DNA of 64,000 bases from Phytophthora sp. 'mugwort'. Lineage: Eukaryota > Oomycota > Peronosporomycetes > Peronosporales > Peronosporaceae. Position numbers and translations under genes: made by a program. This document shows, piece after piece, positions 51,976 to 62,652 of the stretch; position 1 is the first letter of the stretch, and each line of letters starts with the position of its first letter. Under the pieces are notes generated by a model. It ran no database searches, was not told the DNA's origin, and saw only the letters and a list, made by a program, of their open reading frames with translations. The stretch lies in the NCBI GenBank assembly GCA_033558025.1, contig JAUCEF010000007.1, positions 8,556,001-8,620,000 on the forward strand, given 5' to 3'.

Positions 51976-52281
51976 CCATGGTGCAGTCGCTCCCTCCAAT
52001 GCAAGAGTCGAGATTGTGGCATCATGTTAGACACACGTGAAGGCCCACCACTGTGAATCACGTAACGACCTCTCACAAGGAGCTCATTTTAGGCATACTG
52101 GTACATACTGGTACTGACAAAGTATGAGAAAGCGGCTTAATATAATAAATAAAATTACCAGTACATGTATTATTACTGAGCGAATAAAATGGTTTACTTG
52201 GCTCACACTTTTTACTAGTGTGGGTGATCTTGATTACGATATCAAACAGCATGCATAGAGCACCACAGCGTGGCATAAAAA
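51976..52281. other. Intergenic upstream of copy C
   Basis: A/T-rich with a TACTGGTACATACTGGTAC direct repeat near 52096-52114. No gene. Confidence 0.45.
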
Positions 52282-53443
52282 ATGCTGCAAGGAGGCGCTA
52301 AGAGGTGCGGCGTTGTGGGGGAGAGAAATAAGGCGCGGGAGCAATTGGTGACGAGGGAGCTAACAGCGTACGAGAAGCGCAAGAAATGCAAACGGAACTT
52401 GGTGGAGCAGGTGGAGAGGATGCAGAAGGAGCTGGACGAGCTCAAGTTCGGACTGTTGGTGGAGCAGGGAGAAGTGGCCAAGGCCACAGCACGCACGGAA
52501 ACGGAGAACACCGTGTTGCATGAGCTCGTCCAGAGGCAACACCTGATGCTAGCCACGACACAAGCAGCTGAGGCAGGCCGCGCGGTAAGAATGACTGTGG
52601 AGAGAGGAAAAACGAACTAAATCGTGAGCCAGACTGACTAGTAGTTTTCGTTTTGTTCTGTTTGTGCAGCAACGATGCTTAAACCTGCTACAACCAGCAC
52701 AGAGCGTGATTATGTTAGGAACTAGTCGATCAGAGCGATATAAGACGCTCCTGGCACTCAAAGATCGGCAGCTGGACAGTGCCGAACAATACCTCACTGC
52801 AAGGAGTCGTGGACTGGACCTGCGGGCTTCATACTGCCAAGAAGAGCGATTTGATTCTCCTGAAGGTAACTATAATGTCGTGCGATTCGAGACTGTTCCG
52901 ATTCGTGGAGCCAATGTGAAGGAAGTGTTTGATGCGATTCTCTGCTCGGTGCTGAATGCTGAGATCTTCCTCTCAGAAATATTCGGCTGTGTTGCTGTCC
53001 GCGAAGACAACGATTTCGAGACTTCTGAGTTCACACATGTTCGGCTGGTTACAGCGACATCGACTGGAACAACAGTCGAGTCAAACACGGTCCTATTCTC
53101 GAGATTTGACGACGAGACTGACGATGGAAAAGATGGCTACGGAGTTATGGCCACGGATTTCGTGGACTTTGACGCGTTATATCCCTATCGTATAGGTGAA
53201 CGGTTACGCCGAGATAGCACCACTATCGTCATGGTGCGAGCGCTTAAACCGATGTCCAGTGACAGACCCGAGGTGGTAGTGACGCGATGGACTCACCTGA
53301 CGCTTCATCGGAGTACCACGGTTAAATCTCATAACCCCGAGACAGAGCTGAAGGAGAGCTCAATTTGCTGGGGCGATACAGCAAATAGATGCATTCAGCA
53401 GCAGCTTGATCATACGACCACACTCGATTCTCCTAAGGATTGA
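52282..53443 (+). CDS. Coiled-coil plus START-like family protein, copy C
   Basis: Two exons fit: 52282-52584 and 52670-53443 (intron GTAAGA to GTGCAG, phase 0 at the same site as copies A, B and D), about 358 aa. The N-terminus before the coiled coil is short (MLQGGAKRCGVVGERNKARE), so an upstream exon may be missing. It has AYEKRKKCKRNLVEQVERMQ and KELDELKFGLLVEQGE, then TVLHELVQRQHLMLATTQAA. The core reads LQPAQSVIMLGTSRSERYK, AEQYLTARSRGLDLRASYCQ, VVRFETVPIRGANVKEVFDA, LNAEIFLSEIFGCVAVRED, VESNTVLFSRFDDETDDGK and DALYPYRIGERLRRDSTTIV. By eye it is closer to copy D than to A or B. Confidence 0.84.
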
Positions 53444-54305
53444 ACAGCAACACAGCTCCGTTACAAACAACTGTTACTAAGCGAGTAGCAGTGGAACGAA
53501 ATCAAATTGAGCTGAAAGGGGAAGAAGTTCACACTGGAGACGCACCAAACGTAGAAAAGTGGGGACGAGACGCCGCATGAACGTCGTTATTTCCCGTGGT
53601 TGCTCTTAAATTTCACCGGATCATATCGTCATTCGAATGGAACGAATTACACAAAAAAAATGCACAACGACCATCAGGGCATGAACATCCACAACGCCGG
53701 AAAAAAAACCTGGATGTGGCCTTAACATGAGCTCGAAGCGCTATTAATTCATTGAGTCGGCGCTATAGCAAAACTGATGCGTATTTTGATGCTTCAAAGG
53801 TAACTTGACATCCATAGCCGCTTCTAATGCACTCCGACTCTTAAGGTACAGTACTACCGAATAGTTTGCCAGGGCTGCCGCTCTTATTCCCGCACGAACT
53901 CAATCCTCGTGTCTGTGCTCGTCTAGTGTTGTTACCTTGTCTAAAGAGCTGCAAGACGACAGCTAGGAACGGTGATGACGGAAAAGCCATCAGCCAATAA
54001 CTTACCAGCACGCCGAAGCACTTCAACATACTATGTCCGACGAGAATCGTCCTCTTAATTGAGCTTTCTATTGCGAACAATGACATTTGCGCCGGACACA
54101 CAGCGACACATCGAACTTTATTGGGTAAGGGTCGGACACTCCGACCGTAGACTCGCCCTTCGTCTCCGTCTCTCAAGCCGCACATGCGACTCAAACACAT
54201 ATGTCGCCCCTCCTGACAGCTTCTCCGCCCCTCGTTTAACATTTCTCACCGCGTCATTTGAGCTTTTAGATCGTCGCACACAAATCCCAACGCTATTCAT
54301 CAAAC
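53444..54305. other. Intergenic upstream of superoxide dismutase, with a possible small minus ORF
   Basis: A minus ATG at 54086 opens an 81-codon frame (MSLFAIESSIKRTILVGHSM and further, stop at 53841) of unknown nature; it contains a plausible GTAAGT-CCTAG intron. TCATTT at 54254-54259, about 50 bp before the SOD ATG, resembles the oomycete initiator core. Otherwise no feature. Confidence 0.35.
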
Positions 54306-54968
54306 ATGCTGGCCTTCCGCCTCGCATCCTCCGCCCGCCACGCCGTCGGCTCGCGCGCCATCTCGACCGTGAAGCTGCCCGATCTGGCCTACGACTTTGG
54401 GGCCCTGGAGCCATCTATCTCGGGCCTGATCATGGAGATTCACCACCAGAAGCATCACCAGACGTACGTCAACAACTATAACGCCGCGCTCGAGCAGTAC
54501 GCCGAGGCCGAGAGTAAGGGCGACCACGCCAAGATGCTTAGTCTCCTGCCGGCGATTAAGTTCAACGGGGGCGGCCACGTGAACCACTCCATCTTCTGGA
54601 CGAACCTGGCGCCCAGCAGCCAGGGCGGCGGCGGCGAGCCCCAGGGCGAGCTGCGCAAGGCTATGGACAAGGAGTTTGGCAGCTTCGAGGCCTTCAAAAA
54701 GACGATGGCCGCTAAGTCAGCGGGCGTGCAGGGTTCCGGTTGGGGCTGGCTCGGCTATTCGCCTGAGACCAAGCGCGTGGACGTGGTCACGTCGGCCAAC
54801 CAAGACGCGTGCTCCACGACGGGTTACATCCCGCTACTGGGCATTGACGTATGGGAGCACGCCTACTACCTGCAGTACAAAAATGTGCGTCCGGACTACC
54901 TCAAGGCAATTTGGGAGGTCGTCAACTGGAAGAACGTCGAGGAGCGCTATCTCGTGGCCAAGAAGTGA
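54306..54968 (+). CDS. SOD2: Mitochondrial manganese superoxide dismutase
   Basis: An intronless frame of 220 aa. The Arg/Ser/Ala-rich first 20 residues ([20 protein letters not shown]) fit a mitochondrial presequence; the mature part begins [19 protein letters not shown]. The enzyme converts superoxide to hydrogen peroxide and oxygen. Metal ligands expected from human MnSOD are His46 (in [17 protein letters not shown]), His94 ([11 protein letters not shown]), Asp181 and His185 ([19 protein letters not shown]). Gln142 in [12 protein letters not shown] is the manganese-type choice rather than the iron-type. Length and motif order are those of a normal family member. G/C-rich coding is in contrast to the A/T-rich flanks. 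It sits within the coiled-coil/START-like family cluster but has no evident functional link to it. Confidence 0.96.
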   Translation: MLAFRLASSARHAVGSRAISTVKLPDLAYDFGALEPSISGLIMEIHHQKHHQTYVNNYNAALEQYAEAESKGDHAKMLSLLPAIKFNGGGHVNHSIFWTNLAPSSQGGGGEPQGELRKAMDKEFGSFEAFKKTMAAKSAGVQGSGWGWLGYSPETKRVDVVTSANQDACSTTGYIPLLGIDVWEHAYYLQYKNVRPDYLKAIWEVVNWKNVEERYLVAKK

Positions 54969-56509
54969 ACTGGCTGAATTGATGACATCAGTGCCCTAAA
55001 CGGCAGCCTTCGTGGCTGTGATGATAACAACCGCAAAATTAACATGATTCATTAAAAGTAACTTCGTAGTTCTTCTCCACTGGACAAGTTCGTGCGTTAT
55101 CGCGCGAACTAGCTACGTCAGCTGCAGCCGTACGAGTCAAGGCCAAGGCAAGTTGCTCTAAGACAATATTTCATGACACGAGATGTTGACAACTGGCAGC
55201 GAACATATCGCCTGAGGAGAAATCTTACGCCTCCGTTAGTATGCCCAGCGGTGGAAGTAAACGACAACGTAGTCTTAGTTGCCTCTGCAACTTGCCATAA
55301 AAGCAAGTTGGCAGAGGCAACTACAGTAGATTTGCTCTTGAAGAGGCGATTGCTGTCACAAAAGGCTAAGGTTTTACAATTGCAGAGGCGAAGCGGTGAG
55401 ATCGATCAAGTACTATGGGGATGACGGCAACCGAGAAGCTGGAAAAAGTAGTGGACTGAAGATTCAGTAATGTGGTCTTCTACCTCGTGACAGCAATTCG
55501 GTGTCAGTCAGTTAACGAGATGCATTTTTTTTTTATCTAATCACGAACACTATCTGGATACTTTGAAAGGTAGCGGGCAGAACGCCAATAGCACTGAGCA
55601 AGGACAGATGGGGATATGGGGCCGTCGATGAACAATACTATCGGTGAGCAAAAAGCTATGGAAATGGCCTTCAATTGCGCCAACACCGAAGTAGCGATTC
55701 AAGTTTTGCACAGTCAAAATTCATGAGTTCGTGAAAGGAGAAAAAATAGAAAGCACAAACTTAGCCGATATCTGCCAAGTTCTGCAAAGTATTCTGAGAA
55801 TGTGACACGACCCTGGCGAATCCGTTAGGGTGGCTACGCAATTGTCGAACGCATCTGAATCTTTTGGAGGTTTTGTAAAAGCACGACCTTCCCTCTGACA
55901 ACAGCGAGTTCGACACGATGGCAAATATTTTCCACGCTGCAGCCCCAAATCGGATAAGCCGAGCCATTGCGAGCAGTATTTTGGAGTCGAGTGACAAGCT
56001 TTTAGTCCTGGCTTCGATTGCCTCCATGCGTCGTGTGACTGCAATATCAATTCCAGGGGAGGTCGACAAGTCATTTACTTCGGAATTGCGTAAAGGAAAT
56101 TTAATGAAAACACGACCGAGCATGGATCCTTGCGGGATCCAAACATATCGCTGGCTATTAAGAACGGGCCAATATCAAGAGGCTTCAGAATGCGCGAAGC
56201 TACGATGCGAAATGCAGTCGCATGGACCAAGTAAGAGCTTCATTTGTGTGCGTTCATGACAATCACGAAACAAGGACGTGGGTTTTCAACCTATTGCTGG
56301 AGTACAAAAAACTAAGACCAACTGAAGAATAGCTACAGAGACGCATATTGCCATCGCTGACTCAAAAAGGAGGAGTAGGCTTTAGCGCTGGCATGATGAC
56401 CCAGTGCTTGCATTTGAAGTCGATGATTGGTACAAACTTCATGTTTTTGTCATCTCTTACCAGTTTTGTTTATATTCAGCAAACAAATCGCTTGAGTTAA
56501 ACGTAATAA
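54969..56509. other. Gene-poor 1.5-kb stretch with hairpin-bearing ORF
   Basis: A plus frame (55173-55424) ending TVDLLLKRRLLSQKAKVLQL then QRRSGEIDQVLWG looks coding-like but is unrecognised; a near-perfect 20-bp hairpin (55277-55322) lies inside it. A second plus frame at 55918-56259 is unrecognised and of doubtful reality. No domain was identified. Confidence 0.35.
55277..55322. repeat. Near-perfect 20-bp inverted repeat
   Basis: AGTTGCCTCTGCAACTTGC (55277-55295) and GCAAGTTGGCAGAGGCAACT (55303-55322) pair fully apart from one bulged base, with the 7-nt loop CATAAAA. It could be a MITE relic or a structured RNA. Confidence 0.75.
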
Positions 56510-57642
56510 CTAACTTCTGTAAAGCTGCTGTTCGAAGCACCTCTTTGCAGTGTCACCATAGCATACGGAGCTCTCTTTCAGCTCTTGGTCGGGGTCTTGA
56601 GAAATACTTGACTCGCTCCGATGAATCTTCAGGAGCGTCCAACGCGTGATAAGGACCTCGGATGGTTTTTGGTCTACTTCTTTGCCCCCGTGTCCACGAG
56701 CACCAACAGCAACCATCGCCTTTGGAAGAGATCGCACCATCACGATTGTAGTGGTGTCGCTCCTTACACGCTGGCCGGTCCGGTAGGGGTACAACGCGTC
56801 GGAGTCCACATAGTCGGCTGACATGATGCCATAGCCGCCTTGTCCATCCTTACCGTCACAGAACTTGGAAAATAGTACAGTGTTTGACTCGACAACTACT
56901 CCAGTTGAGGTCGCGGATGCCAACCGAATTTGTGCAAACTCGGAGCTCTCGAATTCATTGTCTTCGCGGACTGTGATGCTACCAAACATCTCGGAGAGAA
57001 AAATCTCGGCGTTGAGAATAGACGTCAGGACTGCGTCGAACACGGTATTTGTACTTGCTCCACGGATGAGATTTTGATCGAAACGGATGATGCAAAAGTC
57101 ATCGTCAGGAGTGTCGAAGCGCTCTTCGTGGGAGTACGCCGCCAAAGGATCAAGGGCGTGGCTCCTGGCTTGGAGATAGCGTGCCGCGTAGTCGATCTTG
57201 CAGTCTTTCAGGGCTAGCAACATTTTACGACGCTCTACGCGGTCTTCCCCCAGACGAACAACACTTTGCGCGGGCTGTAACGTGCCTAAGCTTCGTTGCT
57301 AGGAAGAACAAAAGTGAAAGATGAGACCGATAGTTCCTACCTAATGTACCGATAATTCTCGAGACAAAACCGTACCACGTGTCCAGTAATTGCTGCTTGT
57401 GTTGCGGCGAATGTCACGTGCTGCTCCTGGATGAATTCGTGCAGCACCGCATTTTCCGCCTGAGCCTGCGTGTTGGCTTTGTCGATTTTGCCTTGCTCCA
57501 TCAACACTCGAAGTTTAAGCTCGTCCAGCTCTTTCTTCATCTTTTCCACCTTCTCCACCAAACTGCGTTTGCGCTCCTTGCGGATCGCGTACGCGGTTAC
57601 TTTCTTCTTCACCGGCGGGTTCCTCGCTCGAAATTTCTCCAT
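56510..57642 (-). CDS. Coiled-coil plus START-like family protein, copy D
   Basis: Two exons fit: 57376-57642 and 56510-57298 (intron GTACGG to TCCTAG, phase 0, position shared with copies A-C), about 351 aa. The ATG at 57642 opens MEKFRARNPPVKKKVTAYAI, followed by the coiled coil LVEKVEKMKKELDELKLRVL and HEFIQEQHVTFAATQAAI. The core has LQPAQSVVRLGEDRVERRKM, AARYLQARSHALDPLAAYSH, IIRFDQNLIRGASTNTVFDA, LNAEIFLSEMFGSITVRED, VVVESNTVLFSKFCDGKDG and SDALYPYRTGQRVRSDTTTI, then PKAMVAVGARGHGGKEVDQK, a short insertion. It is inverted relative to copies B and C and separated from them by the dismutase. Confidence 0.84.
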
Positions 57643-58536
57643 TTTGTAGCCGATGTTTTTTTACTGCTGGAGCTGTGTGTTTCGGTCTGGTGAATTGAAT
57701 AGTGAGGGGTCTCGAGGAACAAGGAGGGCGTGTAGTAATCTCGGTATAGCTTTTTTCAGCGTAATCAACAAACAAGGTTATGCTTCGATCGTCATCCAGA
57801 GAGCCCCCCCCCCCCCCCACACTCCGACTGCACACGCTTTTTTGGGGTTACAAGTGACAACAACGTTGCCTTGCTAGGCTTCATTATATTTTTTCTAAAG
57901 TCGTTTGATGGAGCCCACAAGGCATACGGGCACAAAACTTCTTATCTTTTCAAGGCGGTGTGGAGCAACTTGCTTTAACTTATTGATGGGCTAGAATAAA
58001 CCGGAGTGCTGTTTATGAAGTCTATGATTATGAACCAACCGGTTTTAACCGTAAGCTATCATGTGCCGCCATCTTGGCGGTACATGTGTACAGTACATGC
58101 CCAGTACCGCGATATATCTGGATCTGGACGACCCGTCTCCCTGCGTAATCCAAACTTAGATTGTTACCGCACGGAATCATCGTCAGGAATGATAGTTTTA
58201 CCTCGGCACTGCCAAACTACCCACTATTATTCGTACGTGTACTGCTCGACGCCCCCAAACCAGACTAACTGTTTGTTAAGGCCTGTAATAATCCGTTCAA
58301 GGCGCTTATTTCAATTTTTTTTTGCGTATTCACGATGATGTCTGAGCCAGACATTAATACCCCGGAGGTCGCCTTCTGATGTGACGTACATCCGCTGAGC
58401 TCGTAGCTCGGAGCGCACAGTCTGTTTCATCAAGGCAGGAACTACACATTACATATTCAACACCATTCCACAATTTCCTTTGTAAGCCCAACATCTCCAC
58501 CGGCTAGCGAAAAATCTGTTCGAGACTTTCAAGACA
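57643..58536. other. Intergenic between copy D and transporter 2
   Basis: This contains a poly-C run near 57806-57820 and the putative promoter of the transporter at its right end. No gene. Confidence 0.45.
58463..58476 (+). promoter_or_regulatory. Oomycete-type initiator (Inr plus flanking region)
   Basis: CCATTCCACAATTT matches the remembered oomycete core promoter pattern (YCAYTYY followed by NCAWTTT) and lies 61 bp upstream of the ATG of the second PDR transporter, the expected position for a transcription start. Confidence 0.55.
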
Positions 58537-61500
58537 ATGGCGTTGACCGACAAGAAGCCTGGCCTTGAGTCAGGGCCCGCGCTCATGGCCCATGGGCCGC
58601 ACGCGCTGCACACTCATGTCGCGATGAGCTTCGAGACTGCACTGGGGCGGTCACTGCCCCAAATGGAGGTGCGCTTCAGCGATCTGTCCATTTCGGCTGA
58701 TATCGCCGTGGCAGATGAAGACCAAGAGAAACACGAGCTACCGACGTTGTGGAACTCGCTCAAGAAGCGAGTTATGAAGGGGTCGTCCCAGACGAACGTC
58801 GTCCACAAGGATATTCTCAAAAGTGTTAGTGGTGTCTTCAAACCAGGTACCATTACGCTTGTGCTGGGACAGCCTGGCTCCGGTAAGTCATCGCTGATGA
58901 AGGTTCTCAGTGGCCGATTCCCCATGGAAAAGAACGTCACAGTTGAAGGTGTCGTGACCTACAACGGCGAGCAGCTGCAAAACCTATCGAAGCGTCTGCC
59001 CCAGTTGGTCTCGTACGTGCCGCAACGTGACAAACATTTTCCATTGCTCACGGTGAGGGAGACACTCGAATTTGCTCATGAATTTACCGGCAAAAAACTG
59101 ATTCAGGAGAGTGAACGACGGCTGTCGAAGGGAACAGCGGAGCAAAATATTGCTGCCTTGGACACGGCCAAAGCCCTTTCCGATCACTATCCGGATGTTG
59201 TGATCCGTCAGCTTGGTCTTGAGAACTGCCAGGACACGATCGTTGGAGACGTCATGCACCGGGGAGTCTCGGGTGGAGAACGCAAGCGTGTCACGACGGG
59301 AGAAATGGAGTTCGGCACCAAGATTGTGGTGTTCATGGATGAGATCAGTACCGGCCTGGACAGTGCTGCCACCTTCGACATCATCAACACCCAGCGTAGT
59401 GTGGCCAAGACGCTGAAGAAAACGGTTGTGATCGCGCTCCTCCAGCCAGCTCCGGAGGTGTTTGACTTGTTTGACGACGTCATGATCTTGAACGAAGGCG
59501 AAGTGATGTATCACGGACCCCGAGAGCAAGCGGACAACTATTTCGCGTCGATGGGCTTCGTCCGTCCTCCTGGCCGGGATGTAGCCGACTTTTTACTGGA
59601 ATTGGGCACCAAGCAGCAGCGACAGTACGAGCGTTCCTTGCCTGTTGGCATGAGTGATTTTCCACGACATGCTCGAGAGTTTGGCACCATTTTCCGGCAG
59701 TCGAGGGTTTACCAAGACACGCTTCGCAGGCTGGAAGAGCCGCACGCCCCGGAGCTGCTGGATACCAAGGCTGATGATATGGAGTCGATGCCGGAGTTCC
59801 AGCAGCCCTTTTGGGAGAGCACCGCGACGCTAATGCGCAGACAGGCAATGCTGACGATCCGCGAGAGAGAGTTCCTTATCTCTCGTGCTGTCATGATCAC
59901 CCTCATGGGGCTGGTTAATTCGTCTACGTTCTGGGACGCCGACCCCACGAACGCTCAAGTGATGCTGGGAGTACTCTTCCAGAGTATCCTCTTCTTGGCG
60001 GTTGGGCAGACTTCATTGATCCCAATGTTCATGTCTGCTCGTGATATCTTCTACAAGCAGCGTGGCGCGAATTTTTACAAGACGACAGCGTACGTGTTAT
60101 CGTGCTCCGTTGCCCAGCTGCCGCTGGCTGTTGGCGAGAGCGCCGTGTTTGGCACTATGATCTACTGGCTTTGCGGCTTCGTGAGCAGTACCGAGCATTA
60201 TATCATCTTCATGGTGTTGCTGATCATGACCAACCTGGCATTTTCTGCTTGGTTCTTCTTCATCACTGCTCTTGCGCCGGACATTCACATCTCCAAGCCG
60301 ATGGCCATGATGTCCGTCGTCTTCTTCATTCTCTTTGCTGGCTTTGTCGTCACGAAGGAACAGATTCCAGACTATTTCATCTGGATGTACTGGATTGACC
60401 CCATCTCGTGGAGCCTGCGAGCTCTCGCAGTCAACCAATACCGCTCCTCGACGTTCGACGTGTGCGTGTACGAAGGAGTCGATTACTGCACACAATTTGG
60501 CATGAACATGGGCCAGTACTACATGTCGCTCTTTGACATCCCCGACGACAAGTTTTGGATTCCGTGCGGTGCCGGGTTTATGGCGGGTGCGTACGTCATT
60601 TTCATGGGCCTCAGCTTCCTCGTGCTCGAGTACAAACGGTACGAAGACCCAGGGCACGTTACGCTACCGAAAAAGGGACCTCAGGGCGAGGATAGTTACG
60701 CATTACTGGACACGCCGAAGTACGGAGTGGCTCAAACCGATTTCGTCCACGATGCGGCCATTCTTGACGTCAAGAGCCGAGAAAAGAACTTTGTCCCGGT
60801 GACACTTGCCTTCGATAATTTATGGTACTCAGTCAAATCGCCGACTAACCCCGATGAGTCCCTCGACTTGCTCAAAGGGATCAGCGGGTTTGCTCTACCA
60901 GGCTCCATCACTGCGCTCATGGGCTCATCAGGTGCCGGCAAGACGACGTTGATGGATGTCATTGCCGGCAGGAAGACCGAAGGTACCATCAAGGGCAAGA
61001 TCCTGCTCAACGGATATGAAGCAACCGATCTGGCGATCCGACGGTCGACGGGGTACTGCGAGCAAATGGATGTCCATTCGGAGTCGGCCACTTTCCGAGA
61101 AGCTTTGACCTTTAGCTCGTTCCTTCGTCAAGACAGCAGCATCCCTGACAGCAAGAAATACGACTCGGTGAACGAATGCCTCGACCTGCTGGATATGCAC
61201 GACATCGCAGACCAGATCATTCGAGGTAGCTCCGTGGAGCAGATGAAGCGCTTGACGATCGGAGTCGAGCTCGCTGCACAGCCCAGTGTGCTTTTCCTGG
61301 ACGAACCGACGAGTGGGTTGGATGCACGCTCGGCCAAGATGATAATGGACGGTGTTCGCAAGGTGGCCGACAGTGGTCGCACCATCGTCTGTACGATTCA
61401 CCAGCCGTCAACCGAAGTCTTTCTCTTGTTTGACAGCCTCTTGTTACTAAAACGTGGCGGTGAGACGGTGTTCTTCGGTGAGCTTGGCGACAACTGCCAG

Positions 61501-62652
61501 CACTTGATGGACTACTTTGGGGGAGTTCCAGGCACGCCGGAGCTTTTGGAAGGGTACAATCCGGCAACATGGATGCTCGAGTGTATTGGTGCTGGTGTGG
61601 GCAATGGCTTGGCCAACAACGTTGACTTCGTGGAATATTTCAACGAAAGCGACGAAAAACGCGTGCTGGACTCAAACCTGAACAAGGAAGGAGTCGCGTT
61701 CCCGTCTCCTGATGCCCCAGAGATGATTTTCGGTCGTAAGCGTGCTTCATCGTCCTGGACGCAGGCCCATTTCCTCGTCATGCGCTTCCTGCGCATGTAC
61801 TGGCGTACGCCTTCGTACAACATCACTCGGTTTATCATCGCCTTGCTCCTGAGTCTTTTGTTCGGGCTGGTGTTCGTCGACTCGGAATACACAAGTTACC
61901 AAGGTATCAATAGTGGCGTCGGCATGGTGTTCACGACGGCGCTTTTCAACGGTCTTGTCTCATTCAGCAGTGTGCTCCCGATTGCTTCCGAGGACCGGGC
62001 GGCGTTCTACCGTGAGCGCGCCTCGCAAACCTACAATGCTCTCTGGTACTTCCTCGGGTCCACTGTTGCCGAGATCCCGTACAGCTTCGTGAGCGGCCTG
62101 ATTTTCACGGCCGTGTTTTATCCGATGGTGGGCTTTACGGGGTTCGGCACGGCGACTCTATACTGGATCAATATGTCGCTCTTCATGCTGATGCAGACGT
62201 ACATGGGGCAGTTCTTCGCGTACTTGATGCCAAACCTCGAGGTAGCAGACGTGCTTGGTATGTTAATCAGCTCCATCTACATTTTGTTCATGGGCTTCAA
62301 CCCTCCAGCGAATGAAATCCCGAGCGGATACAAGTGGCTGTACAACATTACTCCTCACAGATACTCAATCGCAATCCTCGGGTCGCTGGTGTTTGCCGAT
62401 TGCGACGACATGCCGACATGGGACGCCACCACGCAGCAGTACATCGGTGGGGGCTCTCAACTTGGTTGCCAGCCTGTCACGAATACCCCAGTGAGCATCG
62501 ACCACATCACTGTGAAAGAATACGTCGGCTCCGTGTTCAACCTCGAGCACGACGACAATTGGCGCAACTTCGGTATCGTCTTCGTCTTCATCGTCGTGTA
62601 CCGTGTTTTGGGACTACTAGCCCTGCGGTTCGTGAACCACCAGAAGAGATAA
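58537..62652 (+). CDS. PDR-type full-size ABCG transporter, copy 2
   Basis: An intronless frame of 1371 aa from the ATG at 58537 (MALTDKKPGLESGPAL). It has the same reverse NBD-TMD-NBD-TMD layout as copy 1: Walker A GQPGSGKSS, signature VSGGERKR and Walker B IVVFMDEISTGLDSA in NBD1; GSSGAGKTTLMDVIAGRKT, MKRLTIGVELAAQPS and VLFLDEPTSGLDARSA in NBD2. The membrane domains share its overall pattern but differ at many residues (for example LVNSSTFWDADPTNAQVMLG against LINASAFWDVDPTNIQVMLG), as do the linker after TMD1 and much synonymous sequence, while the two NBDs are almost unchanged in DNA. Predicted at the plasma membrane exporting small hydrophobic molecules; substrate unknown. A good initiator match lies 61 bp upstream. 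Confidence 0.95.
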   Translation: MALTDKKPGLESGPALMAHGPHALHTHVAMSFETALGRSLPQMEVRFSDLSISADIAVADEDQEKHELPTLWNSLKKRVMKGSSQTNVVHKDILKSVSGVFKPGTITLVLGQPGSGKSSLMKVLSGRFPMEKNVTVEGVVTYNGEQLQNLSKRLPQLVSYVPQRDKHFPLLTVRETLEFAHEFTGKKLIQESERRLSKGTAEQNIAALDTAKALSDHYPDVVIRQLGLENCQDTIVGDVMHRGVSGGERKRVTTGEMEFGTKIVVFMDEISTGLDSAATFDIINTQRSVAKTLKKTVVIALLQPAPEVFDLFDDVMILNEGEVMYHGPREQADNYFASMGFVRPPGRDVADFLLELGTKQQRQYERSLPVGMSDFPRHAREFGTIFRQSRVYQDTLRRLEEPHAPELLDTKADDMESMPEFQQPFWESTATLMRRQAMLTIREREFLISRAVMITLMGLVNSSTFWDADPTNAQVMLGVLFQSILFLAVGQTSLIPMFMSARDIFYKQRGANFYKTTAYVLSCSVAQLPLAVGESAVFGTMIYWLCGFVSSTEHYIIFMVLLIMTNLAFSAWFFFITALAPDIHISKPMAMMSVVFFILFAGFVVTKEQIPDYFIWMYWIDPISWSLRALAVNQYRSSTFDVCVYEGVDYCTQFGMNMGQYYMSLFDIPDDKFWIPCGAGFMAGAYVIFMGLSFLVLEYKRYEDPGHVTLPKKGPQGEDSYALLDTPKYGVAQTDFVHDAAILDVKSREKNFVPVTLAFDNLWYSVKSPTNPDESLDLLKGISGFALPGSITALMGSSGAGKTTLMDVIAGRKTEGTIKGKILLNGYEATDLAIRRSTGYCEQMDVHSESATFREALTFSSFLRQDSSIPDSKKYDSVNECLDLLDMHDIADQIIRGSSVEQMKRLTIGVELAAQPSVLFLDEPTSGLDARSAKMIMDGVRKVADSGRTIVCTIHQPSTEVFLLFDSLLLLKRGGETVFFGELGDNCQHLMDYFGGVPGTPELLEGYNPATWMLECIGAGVGNGLANNVDFVEYFNESDEKRVLDSNLNKEGVAFPSPDAPEMIFGRKRASSSWTQAHFLVMRFLRMYWRTPSYNITRFIIALLLSLLFGLVFVDSEYTSYQGINSGVGMVFTTALFNGLVSFSSVLPIASEDRAAFYRERASQTYNALWYFLGSTVAEIPYSFVSGLIFTAVFYPMVGFTGFGTATLYWINMSLFMLMQTYMGQFFAYLMPNLEVADVLGMLISSIYILFMGFNPPANEIPSGYKWLYNITPHRYSIAILGSLVFADCDDMPTWDATTQQYIGGGSQLGCQPVTNTPVSIDHITVKEYVGSVFNLEHDDNWRNFGIVFVFIVVYRVLGLLALRFVNHQKR

